Shown one piece after another: positions 6,535 to 14,679 of a DNA stretch of 38,796 bases. The stretch spans positions 1-38,796 of the forward strand of contig JAJEDI010000082.1 in NCBI GenBank assembly GCA_022821585.1. Reading direction: 5' to 3'. The DNA comes from Caldilineaceae bacterium (lineage in GTDB: Bacteria > Chloroflexota > Anaerolineae > Caldilineales > Caldilineaceae). The notes beneath the pieces are model-generated. The model was not told the DNA's origin and searched no databases. It worked only from the letters and a program-made list of their open reading frames with translations. The stretch's first letter is position 1, and each line of letters starts with the position of its first letter. The position numbers were made by a program, and so were the translations under genes.

Positions 6535-9105
6535 ATGAATCCAATCTCCCCACATTTCACGCCTGTTGATCTGTCAAAGTCTTTCAATGCCGGACGCGCC
6601 GAGCTTCCTGAGTCGTTGCGCGTGCCCTCCTTGATTGAGGACAGGTCGGGGTCGACCGCCTTCAACGGCGTTCCGTTCCTGCTCGGCGGATTCGAAGGCC
6701 CTGCCGTCATTCTGCTTGACAAGGAACCGGTGACGGTCGAATTAGAGGGCGTGAGCGCAAACTACGCCGTGTTTCTGCATGCGGTGGCCGACCGTGTTAC
6801 CAACTATCTGGAAGGCTTTGCTGACTTCGCGCAGGACGGTAACGAACTGGGCGATCACGTGTCCTCCTATACATTTGAGTACGAGGATGGGAGCCGCCAC
6901 GAGACGGCGGTACGGCGCCGATTTGCAATTCAGCAGAGCCGCGTCGTGTGGGGAGGCAGCCCATTTGAAACGGTGCCGGCGGCGAAGGCCACTGTCTTCA
7001 ATTCGGCGACGGAGGAGGTCCAGTTGGGCCGGGTCCCAAGCACTGAATACGGCCGCGGCGAGACGCGCACCAGTTCCGGGCGCGATCAGATGGAAGAGAA
7101 GATGTGGCTGTACGCACTGGAGAACCCGCATCCGGACAGGCCGATCCGCCGTTTGGTTCTGCAGCCGCGCAACGAGGGGTCGACGGTTTACGCTATCAGC
7201 CTCACGAATCTGGACGAGCACCCACTGCGCCCCGGCGTGCGCCGCAAACTGCGACTGACGCTGCCGGAAGGCGTCGAGTTTAACGCCATCGGCGAATACG
7301 AGGACGTGGCTATCGACCTGGGCTATGTGATGTCGGCCCGAGCGGCGTTCGACTACGACCGCGGCCGCTGGATGGGTGATGAGGCGAACGTCCAGCCCGC
7401 GGTCTCGCAACGGGATCTGATCATTGAGTACAGTGCGCATCCGCAGGCATGGCTGCACTTGGGCGTGGACAGTGACGAGCCGATCGTCTATGACATGTCG
7501 CAGCTTGAAGACGGGCAGCCCGGGGACGGTATTGTCGGGGTGGCGCCGGCCCACCGGTTGGTCGACGTGCGCGTGGTGCAGAAGGGGACGAACAACCTGG
7601 TGCCGGTGCGGATACATTTCCACGGAGAGCACGGCGAGTATCTGCCGCCGCGCGGGCGCCATCGCAAGGTGAACCCGCATTGGTTTGAGGACAACTATGG
7701 CGAATTCGTCAACGGGCGCAACCAGTACAGCTATATCGACGGCCACTGCGAGGTTGATATGCCGTTGGGCGAGGTCTTCGTGGAGATCACGAAGGGCTAC
7801 GAGACGGCGCCGGTGCGGAAGCAGGTTACGATCGGGCCCGACACGGATGAGCTGGTTTTCGAACTGGAACGGGTGCTGCCGTGGCGGGAGAAGGGTTGGG
7901 TGACTGCGGATACGCATGTTCATTTTCTGAGCCCGTCGACGGCGCTGCTGGAGGGCCAGGCCGAGGACGTGCACGTGGTCAATCTGCTGGCGAGCCAGTG
8001 GGGCGAGATGTTCAGCAACGTCAGCGACTTTGACGGCAGGACCACGCTGGGGGCGCGCGAGTTCGGCGGCGACGGCGAGTTTCTGGTGCGGGTGGGGACG
8101 GAGAACCGCATGCAGATCCTGGGTCACATTTCGCTGCTGGGCTACAACGGCAAGATGATCCACCCCCTGTGCAGCGGCGGCCCGTCGGAGTCGGCCCTGG
8201 GGGATCCCCAGGAGGTGGTGATGGCCGAATGGGCGCAAAAGTGTATCGACCAGGGCGGGCTGGTGGTGATGCCGCACGCGCCGAACCCGCAACTGGAGCG
8301 GGCGGCGGATATTGTCCTCGGACTGATCCATGCGATCGAGATGATGACTTTCAACCCCTGTGAACGGGAGCTCAACCCCTACGGAATCGCCGACTGGTAC
8401 CGCTACCTCAATCTGGGCTATCAGTTGCCGATCGTGGGCGGCTCGGACAAGATGGCGGCCTCGTCGCAGCTGGGGGGCGTGCGCACCTACGCGCATCTGG
8501 GCGAGCGGGAGTTCACATACGAGAACTGGATGGCGGCGGTGCAGGCGGGCAACACGTTCATGACGATCGGTCCGCTGGCGGAACTGACTGTTGAGGGCGT
8601 TGCGCCGGGCGGGCAGGTGCAGCTGCCGGCCGGCGGCGGGAATGTGGGCGTCGACTGGCAGGTCGAGTCGGTGCAGGTGCCGATCGAGCAGGTGGAGGTC
8701 GTACAGGGCGGGCTGGTGGTTGACCAGGTGGACGTACAAGGCGAATACAGTGCGTCGGGCAGCTTGCAGGTTACGGTAACGGATTCATCGTGGATAGCGC
8801 TGCGGGTGCGCGGAAGTTATACCGGTGAGGAGGGCGAGATCGCGGCGCATACGAGCGCGGTGCAGACGTTGGTGGAAAACAGCCCGCTGTTTAACGAGCC
8901 GGACTCGTCGGCGGTGTTGGAGCAGATTGAGGGCGCGATTGCCTATGTGGACACGATCGCTCCGCGGCCGAACGCCAAGCGTTTTCGGGAGATGCGGGCG
9001 GTGCTGGAGGCGGCGCACAACCGGCTGCACCAGCGGATGCACGCGCACGGCGTTTTCCATAAGCATACACCTGTGCATGGACACGGGGAGGGCGGTGGTC
9101 AGTAG
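6535..9105 (+). CDS. CehA/McbA-like PHP-fold metallohydrolase with His-rich tail
   Basis: 856 residues. The first ~450 form beta-rich domains without clear family marks. The catalytic part opens with GWVTADTHVHF (Asp459, His461, His463), continues with MPHAPNP (His581) and ends with GGSDK (Asp638), the metal-ligand pattern of CehA/McbA-type PHP phosphoesterases/hydrolases. CehA itself hydrolyses carbaryl, but most relatives have unknown substrates. The extreme C-terminus, residues 828-850, carries nine His and could bind Zn, Ni or Cu. ATG 6535 has a GGAGAG site. The frame is open further upstream, but that sequence lies in the previous gene's end and intergenic DNA. The stop codon lies inside a heptamer repeat. 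Confidence 0.82.
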   Translation: MNPISPHFTPVDLSKSFNAGRAELPESLRVPSLIEDRSGSTAFNGVPFLLGGFEGPAVILLDKEPVTVELEGVSANYAVFLHAVADRVTNYLEGFADFAQDGNELGDHVSSYTFEYEDGSRHETAVRRRFAIQQSRVVWGGSPFETVPAAKATVFNSATEEVQLGRVPSTEYGRGETRTSSGRDQMEEKMWLYALENPHPDRPIRRLVLQPRNEGSTVYAISLTNLDEHPLRPGVRRKLRLTLPEGVEFNAIGEYEDVAIDLGYVMSARAAFDYDRGRWMGDEANVQPAVSQRDLIIEYSAHPQAWLHLGVDSDEPIVYDMSQLEDGQPGDGIVGVAPAHRLVDVRVVQKGTNNLVPVRIHFHGEHGEYLPPRGRHRKVNPHWFEDNYGEFVNGRNQYSYIDGHCEVDMPLGEVFVEITKGYETAPVRKQVTIGPDTDELVFELERVLPWREKGWVTADTHVHFLSPSTALLEGQAEDVHVVNLLASQWGEMFSNVSDFDGRTTLGAREFGGDGEFLVRVGTENRMQILGHISLLGYNGKMIHPLCSGGPSESALGDPQEVVMAEWAQKCIDQGGLVVMPHAPNPQLERAADIVLGLIHAIEMMTFNPCERELNPYGIADWYRYLNLGYQLPIVGGSDKMAASSQLGGVRTYAHLGEREFTYENWMAAVQAGNTFMTIGPLAELTVEGVAPGGQVQLPAGGGNVGVDWQVESVQVPIEQVEVVQGGLVVDQVDVQGEYSASGSLQVTVTDSSWIALRVRGSYTGEEGEIAAHTSAVQTLVENSPLFNEPDSSAVLEQIEGAIAYVDTIAPRPNAKRFREMRAVLEAAHNRLHQRMHAHGVFHKHTPVHGHGEGGGQ

Positions 9106-9166
9106 TCAGTAGTCAGTAGTCAGTAGTCAGTAGTCAGTAGTCAGTGGTCAGTGGTCAGTGGTCAGT
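9097..9166 (+). repeat. Heptanucleotide tandem repeat, 10 units
   Basis: Ten 7-bp units without interruption: GGTCAGT once, AGTCAGT six times, GGTCAGT three times. The metallohydrolase stop codon TAG (9103-9105) spans units 1 and 2. A short relic of the same motif (AGTGGTCAGTAG, 14479-14490) also begins at the stop codon of the MFS gene. Confidence 0.95.
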
Positions 9167-9235
9167 GACGGCACTTGAGAGTGAACTTTGGTACGTATTG
9201 GGCAATTAACGGTGAGCCGGGCAGGGGATGGAGAG

Positions 9236-10228
9236 ATGGCAAAGATTCGGTGGGGGATTGTCGGTTGCGGGGATGTGTGCGAGGTCAAGAGCGGGCCGGG
9301 GCTGTACAAGGCCGATGGTTCGGCACTGACGGCAGTGATGCGGCGCAATGGGGCGCTGGCGGCGGACTTTGCGCGGCGCCATGAAGTGGCGCGCTGGTAC
9401 GACGACGGCGACCGGCTGATCAACGACGCGGAGGTGGACGCGGTCTATGTGGCGACGCCGCCGGACACGCACATGGCGTATACGTGCAAGGCGGCGGAGG
9501 CGGGCAAGCCGGTCTACGTGGAGAAGCCGATGGCGCGCACTTACGAAGAGTGCCAGACGATGATCCGGGCCTGCGAAGAGGCCGGCGTGCCTCTGTGGGT
9601 GGGCTATTACCGGCGGCGGCTGCCGAAATTCCTGAAAGTACAGGAACTTATTGAAGAGGGCGCGATTGGCGAGGTGCGGTCGGTGCTGATTCGCTTCTAC
9701 CAACCGGCCAAGCCGGCTGACGAATTTCCGGACCAGCGGGGGTGGCGGGTCGATCCGGAGGTAGCTGGCGCGGGGCTCTTTCTGGATTTGGGCTCGCACA
9801 TGCTGGATATTCTCGACTATCTGCTGGGTCCGATAAGCCGCGTGCAGGGATACGCGGGCAATCAGGCGGGGCTCTATGACGCTGAGGACATTGTATGCGG
9901 CAGCTTCACGTTCGAATCGGGCGTGCAGGGGACGGGGACGTGGATGTTCTCCGGTTTTGAAAACCTTGACTGGACTGAGATTGAAGGCACGAAGGGGCGC
10001 ATCGGCTATGTCTGTTTCGATGCCAGCCCGATCGCGCTGACGACGAGCGCGGGAACGGAGGAGATCCCGGTTACGCAGCCGGACCACGTGCATCAGCCGC
10101 TGATTCAGACGATTGTGGACGAGTTGAACGGACGCGGGCAGTGCCCGAGCACGGGCGTCAGCGGCGCGCGCACATCGTGGGTGATGGACCAGATGCTGGC
10201 GGAGTACCGGCAGAAAAACTATGGATAA
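9236..10228 (+). CDS. Gfo/Idh/MocA-family oxidoreductase
   Basis: 330 residues. An N-terminal Rossmann domain begins GIVGCGD (residues 7-13). The EKP motif (96-98) supplies the usual catalytic Lys97. The C-terminal alpha/beta domain has the DLGSHMLDILDYLLG helix typical of the family, which carries the conserved His. These enzymes oxidise or reduce sugars, inositols and related polyols with NAD(P). The exact substrate cannot be read from the sequence. The ATG at 9236 has a GGAG-type site; an upstream TTG at 9188 lies next to the heptamer repeat and is a poor start. The aldose epimerase follows after 6 bases, so the two are surely co-transcribed and probably act on the same sugar. Confidence 0.9.
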   Translation: MAKIRWGIVGCGDVCEVKSGPGLYKADGSALTAVMRRNGALAADFARRHEVARWYDDGDRLINDAEVDAVYVATPPDTHMAYTCKAAEAGKPVYVEKPMARTYEECQTMIRACEEAGVPLWVGYYRRRLPKFLKVQELIEEGAIGEVRSVLIRFYQPAKPADEFPDQRGWRVDPEVAGAGLFLDLGSHMLDILDYLLGPISRVQGYAGNQAGLYDAEDIVCGSFTFESGVQGTGTWMFSGFENLDWTEIEGTKGRIGYVCFDASPIALTTSAGTEEIPVTQPDHVHQPLIQTIVDELNGRGQCPSTGVSGARTSWVMDQMLAEYRQKNYG

Positions 10229-10234
10229 CGACGA

Positions 10235-11290
10235 ATGAGACTAAGCAGCCAGGCATTCGGCAGGACGGAGAGGGGTCACGGGGTCAGGCAGTATTCGCTG
10301 GCCAACAACACGGGCGTGGAGGTCGACGTTCTCGACTACGGCGGGCTGATCCGCACGTTGTCGACGCCGGACCGCAACGGCCAAGCGGGGGACGTGGTGT
10401 TGGGCTTCGACACGCTCGACGAGTATTTGGCCGGGCACCCCTATTACGGCGTGCTGGTGGGCCGCTGCGCGAACCGCATCCGCGGGGGCAGTTTCGAGCT
10501 GGACGGTGTGCGTTACCAGCTTGCGCGCAACGTCAACGACGACCATCTTCACGGCGGGGAGGTCGGCTTCGGCAATGTAGTGTGGCATGCGCAGCCTTTT
10601 CAGAATGAGCGGGAGGTCGGGCTGCTGCTCTCACACGACAGCCCGGACGGAGAAGATCTATACCCGGGGGCGCTGGACACGACGGTGAGGCTGAGCCTGA
10701 ACGATGACAACGAGGTGCGTCTCGACTACCATGCCACCTGCGACGCGCCGACGATCGTCAACCTGACCAATCACAGCTATTTCAACCTGGCCGGGGAGGG
10801 CAACATCCACGACCACGTCGCCATGATCGATGCCGACGCGTACACGCCGATGGACGGCGCGCTGATCGTGACAGGTGAGGTACGGGACGTGACCGGCACA
10901 CCCTTTGATTTCCGCCAGCCCACTGCCATCGGCGCGCGCATCGATGCGGACGACGAGCAGATCCGGTTTGGCGGCGGCTACGATCATAACTTCGTTCTCA
11001 ACGGGGAGCCGGGCACGCTGCGGCTGGCGGCACGGGTCACGGAGCCGGTCAGCGGACGGGTGCTGGAGGTGCTGACAACGGAGCCGGGGGTACAGTTCTA
11101 TACGGGCAACCAGATGGAGGCGGCGAACCCGGGCAAGGGCGGGCAGGTCTACCCGCACCGCGGCGGGTTCTGCCTGGAGACGCAGCATTTTCCGGATGCG
11201 CCGAACCAACCGCACTTTCCGTCGATCGTCCTGCGGCCCGGCGAAGAATATACGCAGACGACCGTATTCCGCTTTTCGATCGAACAGTAG
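10235..11290 (+). CDS. galM: Aldose 1-epimerase (galactose mutarotase)
   Basis: 351 residues, full length for the family. It interconverts alpha and beta anomers of aldoses such as galactose or glucose. Conserved motifs are GRCANRI (Arg77, Asn80, Arg81), DDHLHGG (His106), LTNHSYFNLAG (His180, the general acid) and GFCLETQHFPDAPN (Glu315, the general base). There is no signal peptide. It starts 6 bases after the Gfo/Idh/MocA stop and ends in a branched terminator-like hairpin. The pair suggests uptake and oxidation of a free aldose. Confidence 0.93.
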   Translation: MRLSSQAFGRTERGHGVRQYSLANNTGVEVDVLDYGGLIRTLSTPDRNGQAGDVVLGFDTLDEYLAGHPYYGVLVGRCANRIRGGSFELDGVRYQLARNVNDDHLHGGEVGFGNVVWHAQPFQNEREVGLLLSHDSPDGEDLYPGALDTTVRLSLNDDNEVRLDYHATCDAPTIVNLTNHSYFNLAGEGNIHDHVAMIDADAYTPMDGALIVTGEVRDVTGTPFDFRQPTAIGARIDADDEQIRFGGGYDHNFVLNGEPGTLRLAARVTEPVSGRVLEVLTTEPGVQFYTGNQMEAANPGKGGQVYPHRGGFCLETQHFPDAPNQPHFPSIVLRPGEEYTQTTVFRFSIEQ

Positions 11291-11332
11291 AACCGGCTCT
11301 GGGGCGAAGCGTCCCAGTACAGGGCCGGTTTT
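11291..11332 (+). terminator. Terminator-like branched hairpin after galM
   Basis: Outer stem AACCGGC / GCCGGTT (11291-11297, 11324-11330) encloses an inner stem CTGGG / CCCAG, with TT CC after it. It begins right after the galM stop codon. The T run is short, so read-through into the next gene is possible. Confidence 0.55.
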
Positions 11333-11360
11333 CCGTGTTCGACTGGGGAAGGGGCTGAAG

Positions 11361-12365
11361 ATGGACGGGTACCCAAGCGAACTGACTGCGGCAGCGACTT
11401 TTGACGCGAAACGGGCGATCCTGAGCAAGCGGGACATGTTCCGGCCGCTGGTTGTGGGGCGCACCGAGGGGTTGGCCGATGCGTTGCGCGGCAAGAAGGT
11501 GCGGGCGGAGACGCCGGTGCTGGTGCTGGAGCGGGAGGGCGAGGCACTGGCACTGCTCACCAGCGAGATGATCTTTCACCACGTTGCGCAGGGGGAGTGG
11601 AACGGAACACCGTTTCTGGCCACGTTCTGAGCGCCGTGCAACAGCGGCGTCGGTCTGACGCCGGTCATAGACGGGGAAACATACAGTTTTGCGACGCGGG
11701 GCCTGTATAACGGCATGTCGTTGATGGGGGACCACCAGACAGGGTCGTATTGGGACCACGTCACGGGCGAGTGTCTGCACGGTCCGCTCAAGGGCAGGCG
11801 TCTCGAACTGGAGCCGTTGCGGCATATGCGGGCGGACCAGGCGCTGGCGCAGTTCCCGGATGCACGAATCGGGCGGTCGCGGCTGCCGCTGCCTTTTGGC
11901 TTGGCGGCGGGACTGATGAAGATCCTGGTGCGATTGACGAGAGGACGTTTTTTGCCGCCCAGGTTTGCAGGTTCGATGGGCGAGGAAGACCCGCGGCGGC
12001 CGCGCCTGGAGATGGGTCTGGGCGTGTGGACGGAGGGGGTCAGCCGGTACTATCCGCTGGAGGTCCTCAAGGCGGGGGACGGCGTGTTGTTCGACGTCAT
12101 CGACAACAGAAATATTTTGATCTACCTGGATCATTTGTCGGGAACGCCGACGCCGCTCTTCGCCGACGGGCAGGATGCCGAATGGAATGGGAGCGACCTG
12201 CGCCTGGAAGACGGCGCGATCGTGCGCAACGGCAGGCTCTACGATCCCTCCGGGGACGAGTTGCCAGCCGAACAGCCGCTGCACCTTTTTGCGCGTTGGT
12301 ACGGCTTCTCGCTGACCTTTCCGAACTGCGAGATCTATGGGGACGCGGGCGAAGGAAGCGCATGA
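11361..12365 (+). CDS. DUF3179 protein, predicted selenoprotein (in-frame TGA = Sec90)
   Basis: 334 residues if TGA 11628-11630 is read as selenocysteine. Both halves are in the same frame. The N-terminal half runs to GTPFLATF. After the TGA it reads APCNSGVG, then VIDGETYSFATRGLYNG and DHQTGSYWDHVTGECLHGPL, which match DUF3179 (family pattern: TYCPLCGSG, LYNSDLLMYDRQTESLW, GPLKG). The TGA sits on the first Cys of the family CxxC, giving Sec90-Ala-Pro-Cys93. DUF3179 has no assigned biochemical role; a UxxC pair points to thiol redox chemistry. No signal peptide is seen. ATG 11361 follows GGGGAAGGGG. TGA cannot be a general Trp codon here, because neighbouring genes end in TGA. The alternative is a nonsense mutation or base error (TGC to TGA). 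The SECIS-like hairpin at 11645 argues against that. Confidence 0.82.
11645..11663 (+). promoter_or_regulatory. Candidate bacterial SECIS element
   Basis: Perfect 7-bp stem CGGCGTC / GACGCCG closing the 5-nt loop GGTCT (11652-11656). The stem starts 14 nt and the loop 21 nt after the TGA. Bacterial SECIS elements are stem-loops within the coding sequence just after the UGA, with a G early in the apical loop. The E. coli fdhF element has the loop core GGUC, which this loop matches. The bulged U of fdhF is not seen. A weaker alternative fold pairs CGCCG 11632-11636 with CGGCG 11645-11649. Confidence 0.7.
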
Positions 12366-12439
12366 AGGCGACCTTCACGTAGACCATATTTGCGCAGGCA
12401 AACCTTACAGGACAACAACCTCGAGGGAGAAGCCATACC

Positions 12440-13237
12440 TTGCAACTCAATCTTTCCGGCAAGACAGCCATCGTCACCGGCGGCAGCGCGGGCATCGGAC
12501 TGGCCTGTGCGCAGGCCCTGTATGCGGAGGGTGTGAGCGTGCTGATCGCGGCGCGCGACGAAGACCGGCTGGCCCAGGGTTTGGCCGCGATCGCGGACCA
12601 TGCGCCCGAAAGCAACGCCAGTGCGCTCTCCGTCAGCGCGGACGTGAGCACGGCGGAAGGGGTCGAACGGGCCGTCGAACGGGCCCTTTCAACCTGGGGT
12701 CAGGTGGACATTCTCATCAACAACGCCGGGTCGGCGCCGAGCGGTGACTTCTACAGCCTGGGCGACGACGCCTACCAGGGCGCGTGGAACCTGAAACTGC
12801 TGGGATATATGCGGATGGTGCGGGCGCTGGCGCCGCAGATGAAGGCGCGGCGGGAGGGTCGCATCGTGAACATTGTGGGCGCGGCGGCGCATAACCCCAC
12901 GCCCGGCTTCCTCGCGGGCGGCACGGCCAACGCGGCGATCATCAACTTCACCAAGGGCATTTCCCAGGACCTTGCTCCCCATGGCGTGCGCATCAACGCG
13001 ATCTCTCCCGGCCCTGTGAACACGGAACGGGCAAGGCAGCTGGCACGCCAGGAGGCGGAAGCGCAAGGTATATCGGTGGAGGAGGCCAGCACCCGCCGCA
13101 TCGCCTCGGTGCCGTTGCGCCGCATGGCGGAGGCGGACGAGATTGCGGACATGGCGCTGTTCCTGGCCTCGGACCGGGCGGCGAGCATTACGGGCGCAGA
13201 GATTCTGATTGACGGGGGAGCGACGGCGAGTGTCTGA
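12440..13237 (+). CDS. Short-chain dehydrogenase/reductase lacking the usual catalytic Tyr and Lys
   Basis: 265 residues with an SDR Rossmann fold: TGGSAGIG (13-20) binds the cofactor, NNAG is at 94-97, and SPGPVNTE follows strand 6. The classical Ser-Tyr-Lys set is not present. Where YxxxK should be, just before AAIINFTKG, the sequence is GGTAN (Gly160, Asn164), and the Ser position holds Gly147. It may use other residues, bind without catalysis, or act on an unusual substrate. The start is the TTG at 12440, the only start ahead of the conserved KTAIVTGG segment, with GAGGGAGAAG upstream. Its end overlaps the MFS start by 8 bases, so translation is probably coupled. Confidence 0.85.
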   Translation: MQLNLSGKTAIVTGGSAGIGLACAQALYAEGVSVLIAARDEDRLAQGLAAIADHAPESNASALSVSADVSTAEGVERAVERALSTWGQVDILINNAGSAPSGDFYSLGDDAYQGAWNLKLLGYMRMVRALAPQMKARREGRIVNIVGAAAHNPTPGFLAGGTANAAIINFTKGISQDLAPHGVRINAISPGPVNTERARQLARQEAEAQGISVEEASTRRIASVPLRRMAEADEIADMALFLASDRAASITGAEILIDGGATASV

Positions 13238-14480
13238 CCCGCTGCGCGTAGCGGCCCCGCCGACCGCGGACCCCGCTTCTGCCGAAGGCGCGTACCGATG
13301 GTACGTTCTGGTGCTGGCCGCACTGACCCACACGCTCGTGGTGGGCATGCCGATGATGTCGCTGCCGGTCCTGTTCGATGAGATCGGCACTGAGCTTTCG
13401 CTGAACCTGATGCAGATCGGGTACGTCTGGGGCGCGTCCTCGCTGTTAGGCGTGGCGATGAGCCTGACCGGCGGCGTCGTTGGCGACCGCATTGGCGCAA
13501 GGCGGATGCTGGTGACCGCCTGTCTGCTTGCCGGCGTTACGGGAGCGACGCGGGCGTTTGCCAGCGACTACGGCAGCCTGACTGCCACGGTACTAGTGGC
13601 AGGGCTGTTTCCGATGGCGGCGCCGATGAATGTGCACAAGACGTGCGGCGTCTGGTTTTCGGGGAAGCGGCTGGGGATGGCGAACGGCGTGGTGTCGGCG
13701 GGGATGGCGTTGGGCTTTCTGCTCGGCTCGCTGATCAGCGCGACGTTCCTTTCGCCGCTGCTGGGCGGCTGGCGCAACGTTCTCCTGTTCTACGGCGTGC
13801 TGGCGGTCATTGTCGGTATTTTGTGGGCGTTTACAAAACCTGGGCCGGACGGCGACGGAAGGGCCACAGCGAAAGGGGGCCGGCCTTCGCTGCGCGACTC
13901 AATGCTGCAGGTGGTCCGTCTGCGCAACGTGTGGCTGCTGGCGGTGGCTATGTTTGGTATCGGCGGGGCGATACAGGGAGCGCTGGGCTACCTGCCGCTC
14001 TATCTACGCAATGCGGGTTGGGAGCCGAGCACGGCGGACAGCGCCCTGGCCAGCTTCCATTTCGCCAGCCTGCTGTTCACGGTACCGTTTACTCTGCTGT
14101 CCGACCGGATGGGTGTGCGCCGACCGCTGCTGCTGGCGTCGGCACTGATGTTAGTGGTTGGATTCGGTCTCCTCTCGTTCGTGCAGGGGATCATTGTGTG
14201 GCTGGCTGTTCTTTTCGCGGGTATTACGCGGGACGGCTACATGGCGACGATGATGACATTGATCATCGAGCTACGGGGGGTTGGCCCGGCTCTTGCCGGG
14301 ACGGCCACCGGTCTGATCATGGCGATCTCCCGGATTGGATCGGTTGTCGCGCCTCCGCTCGGAAACGGGCTGGAGTCGATGGGGCCCGGGGTGCCTTTTC
14401 TGTTCTGGACTGCGCTGGCGCTGGTGGGTTTTGTTGCGTTGACGGCTGTGCGCGAGGAGAAGGGGACCAGCATTGGTTAG
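13230..14480 (+). CDS. Major facilitator superfamily transporter
   Basis: 416 residues with about 12 hydrophobic helices and a central polar loop (near residues 200-225). The loop-2/3 signature appears as GGVVGDRIGARRM and again in the second half as LLSDRMGVRRPL. It would move a small organic solute across the inner membrane with a proton or by exchange; the substrate is unknown. I chose GTG 13230, which has GGGGGAG ten bases upstream and overlaps the SDR stop (GTGTCTGA). A TTG at 13209 is also in frame. Coupling to the SDR suggests uptake of that enzyme's substrate or export of its product. A relic of the heptamer repeat starts at its stop codon. Confidence 0.88.
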   Translation: MSDPLRVAAPPTADPASAEGAYRWYVLVLAALTHTLVVGMPMMSLPVLFDEIGTELSLNLMQIGYVWGASSLLGVAMSLTGGVVGDRIGARRMLVTACLLAGVTGATRAFASDYGSLTATVLVAGLFPMAAPMNVHKTCGVWFSGKRLGMANGVVSAGMALGFLLGSLISATFLSPLLGGWRNVLLFYGVLAVIVGILWAFTKPGPDGDGRATAKGGRPSLRDSMLQVVRLRNVWLLAVAMFGIGGAIQGALGYLPLYLRNAGWEPSTADSALASFHFASLLFTVPFTLLSDRMGVRRPLLLASALMLVVGFGLLSFVQGIIVWLAVLFAGITRDGYMATMMTLIIELRGVGPALAGTATGLIMAISRIGSVVAPPLGNGLESMGPGVPFLFWTALALVGFVALTAVREEKGTSIG

Positions 14481-14570
14481 TGGTCAGTAGCGGCGCGGGC
14501 TGGATCGTGAGCGGTCGCGGGTCTCAAACGGTTCAATTGTCCACGACGCCAGTCTAGCCAGAGCGGGGGG

Positions 14571-14597
14571 TTGCGGCAGTGGCTGAGCTGATAGAAT
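14571..14597 (+). promoter_or_regulatory. Possible promoter for the Rieske gene
   Basis: TTGCGG at 14571 and an extended -10 TGATAGAAT at 14589-14597, with a 15-bp spacer, which is short. The start codon is 83 bases further on. The 199-bp gap before the gene supports a separate transcription unit. Confidence 0.35.
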
Positions 14598-14679
14598 ATT
14601 GGTGATAGTATTCGATAGTTTGCTGTGCGGATAGATGCTCTGTGGAAGGATGGGGCAATAGGAGATGAGGAGGCAAAGT

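Noticed and set aside
6742..8739. 665-codon open frame on the minus strand opposite the CehA-like gene
   Set aside because: It is His/Arg/Leu-rich with no family motif, and mirrors the codon bias of the real gene; long antisense frames are expected in GC-rich DNA.
9097..9166. CRISPR-like array
   Set aside because: Units are 7 bp and contiguous, with no spacers; it is a simple tandem repeat.
11361..11630. Separate 89-residue gene ending at the TGA, with a second gene starting at 11715
   Set aside because: Both parts share one frame, and together they rebuild one DUF3179 domain. The 84 bases between the TGA and the ATG at 11715 also code for family sequence.
11628..11630. TGA read as tryptophan (alternative genetic code)
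   Set aside because: Several clear genes in this window end with TGA, and the family has Cys, not Trp, at this position.
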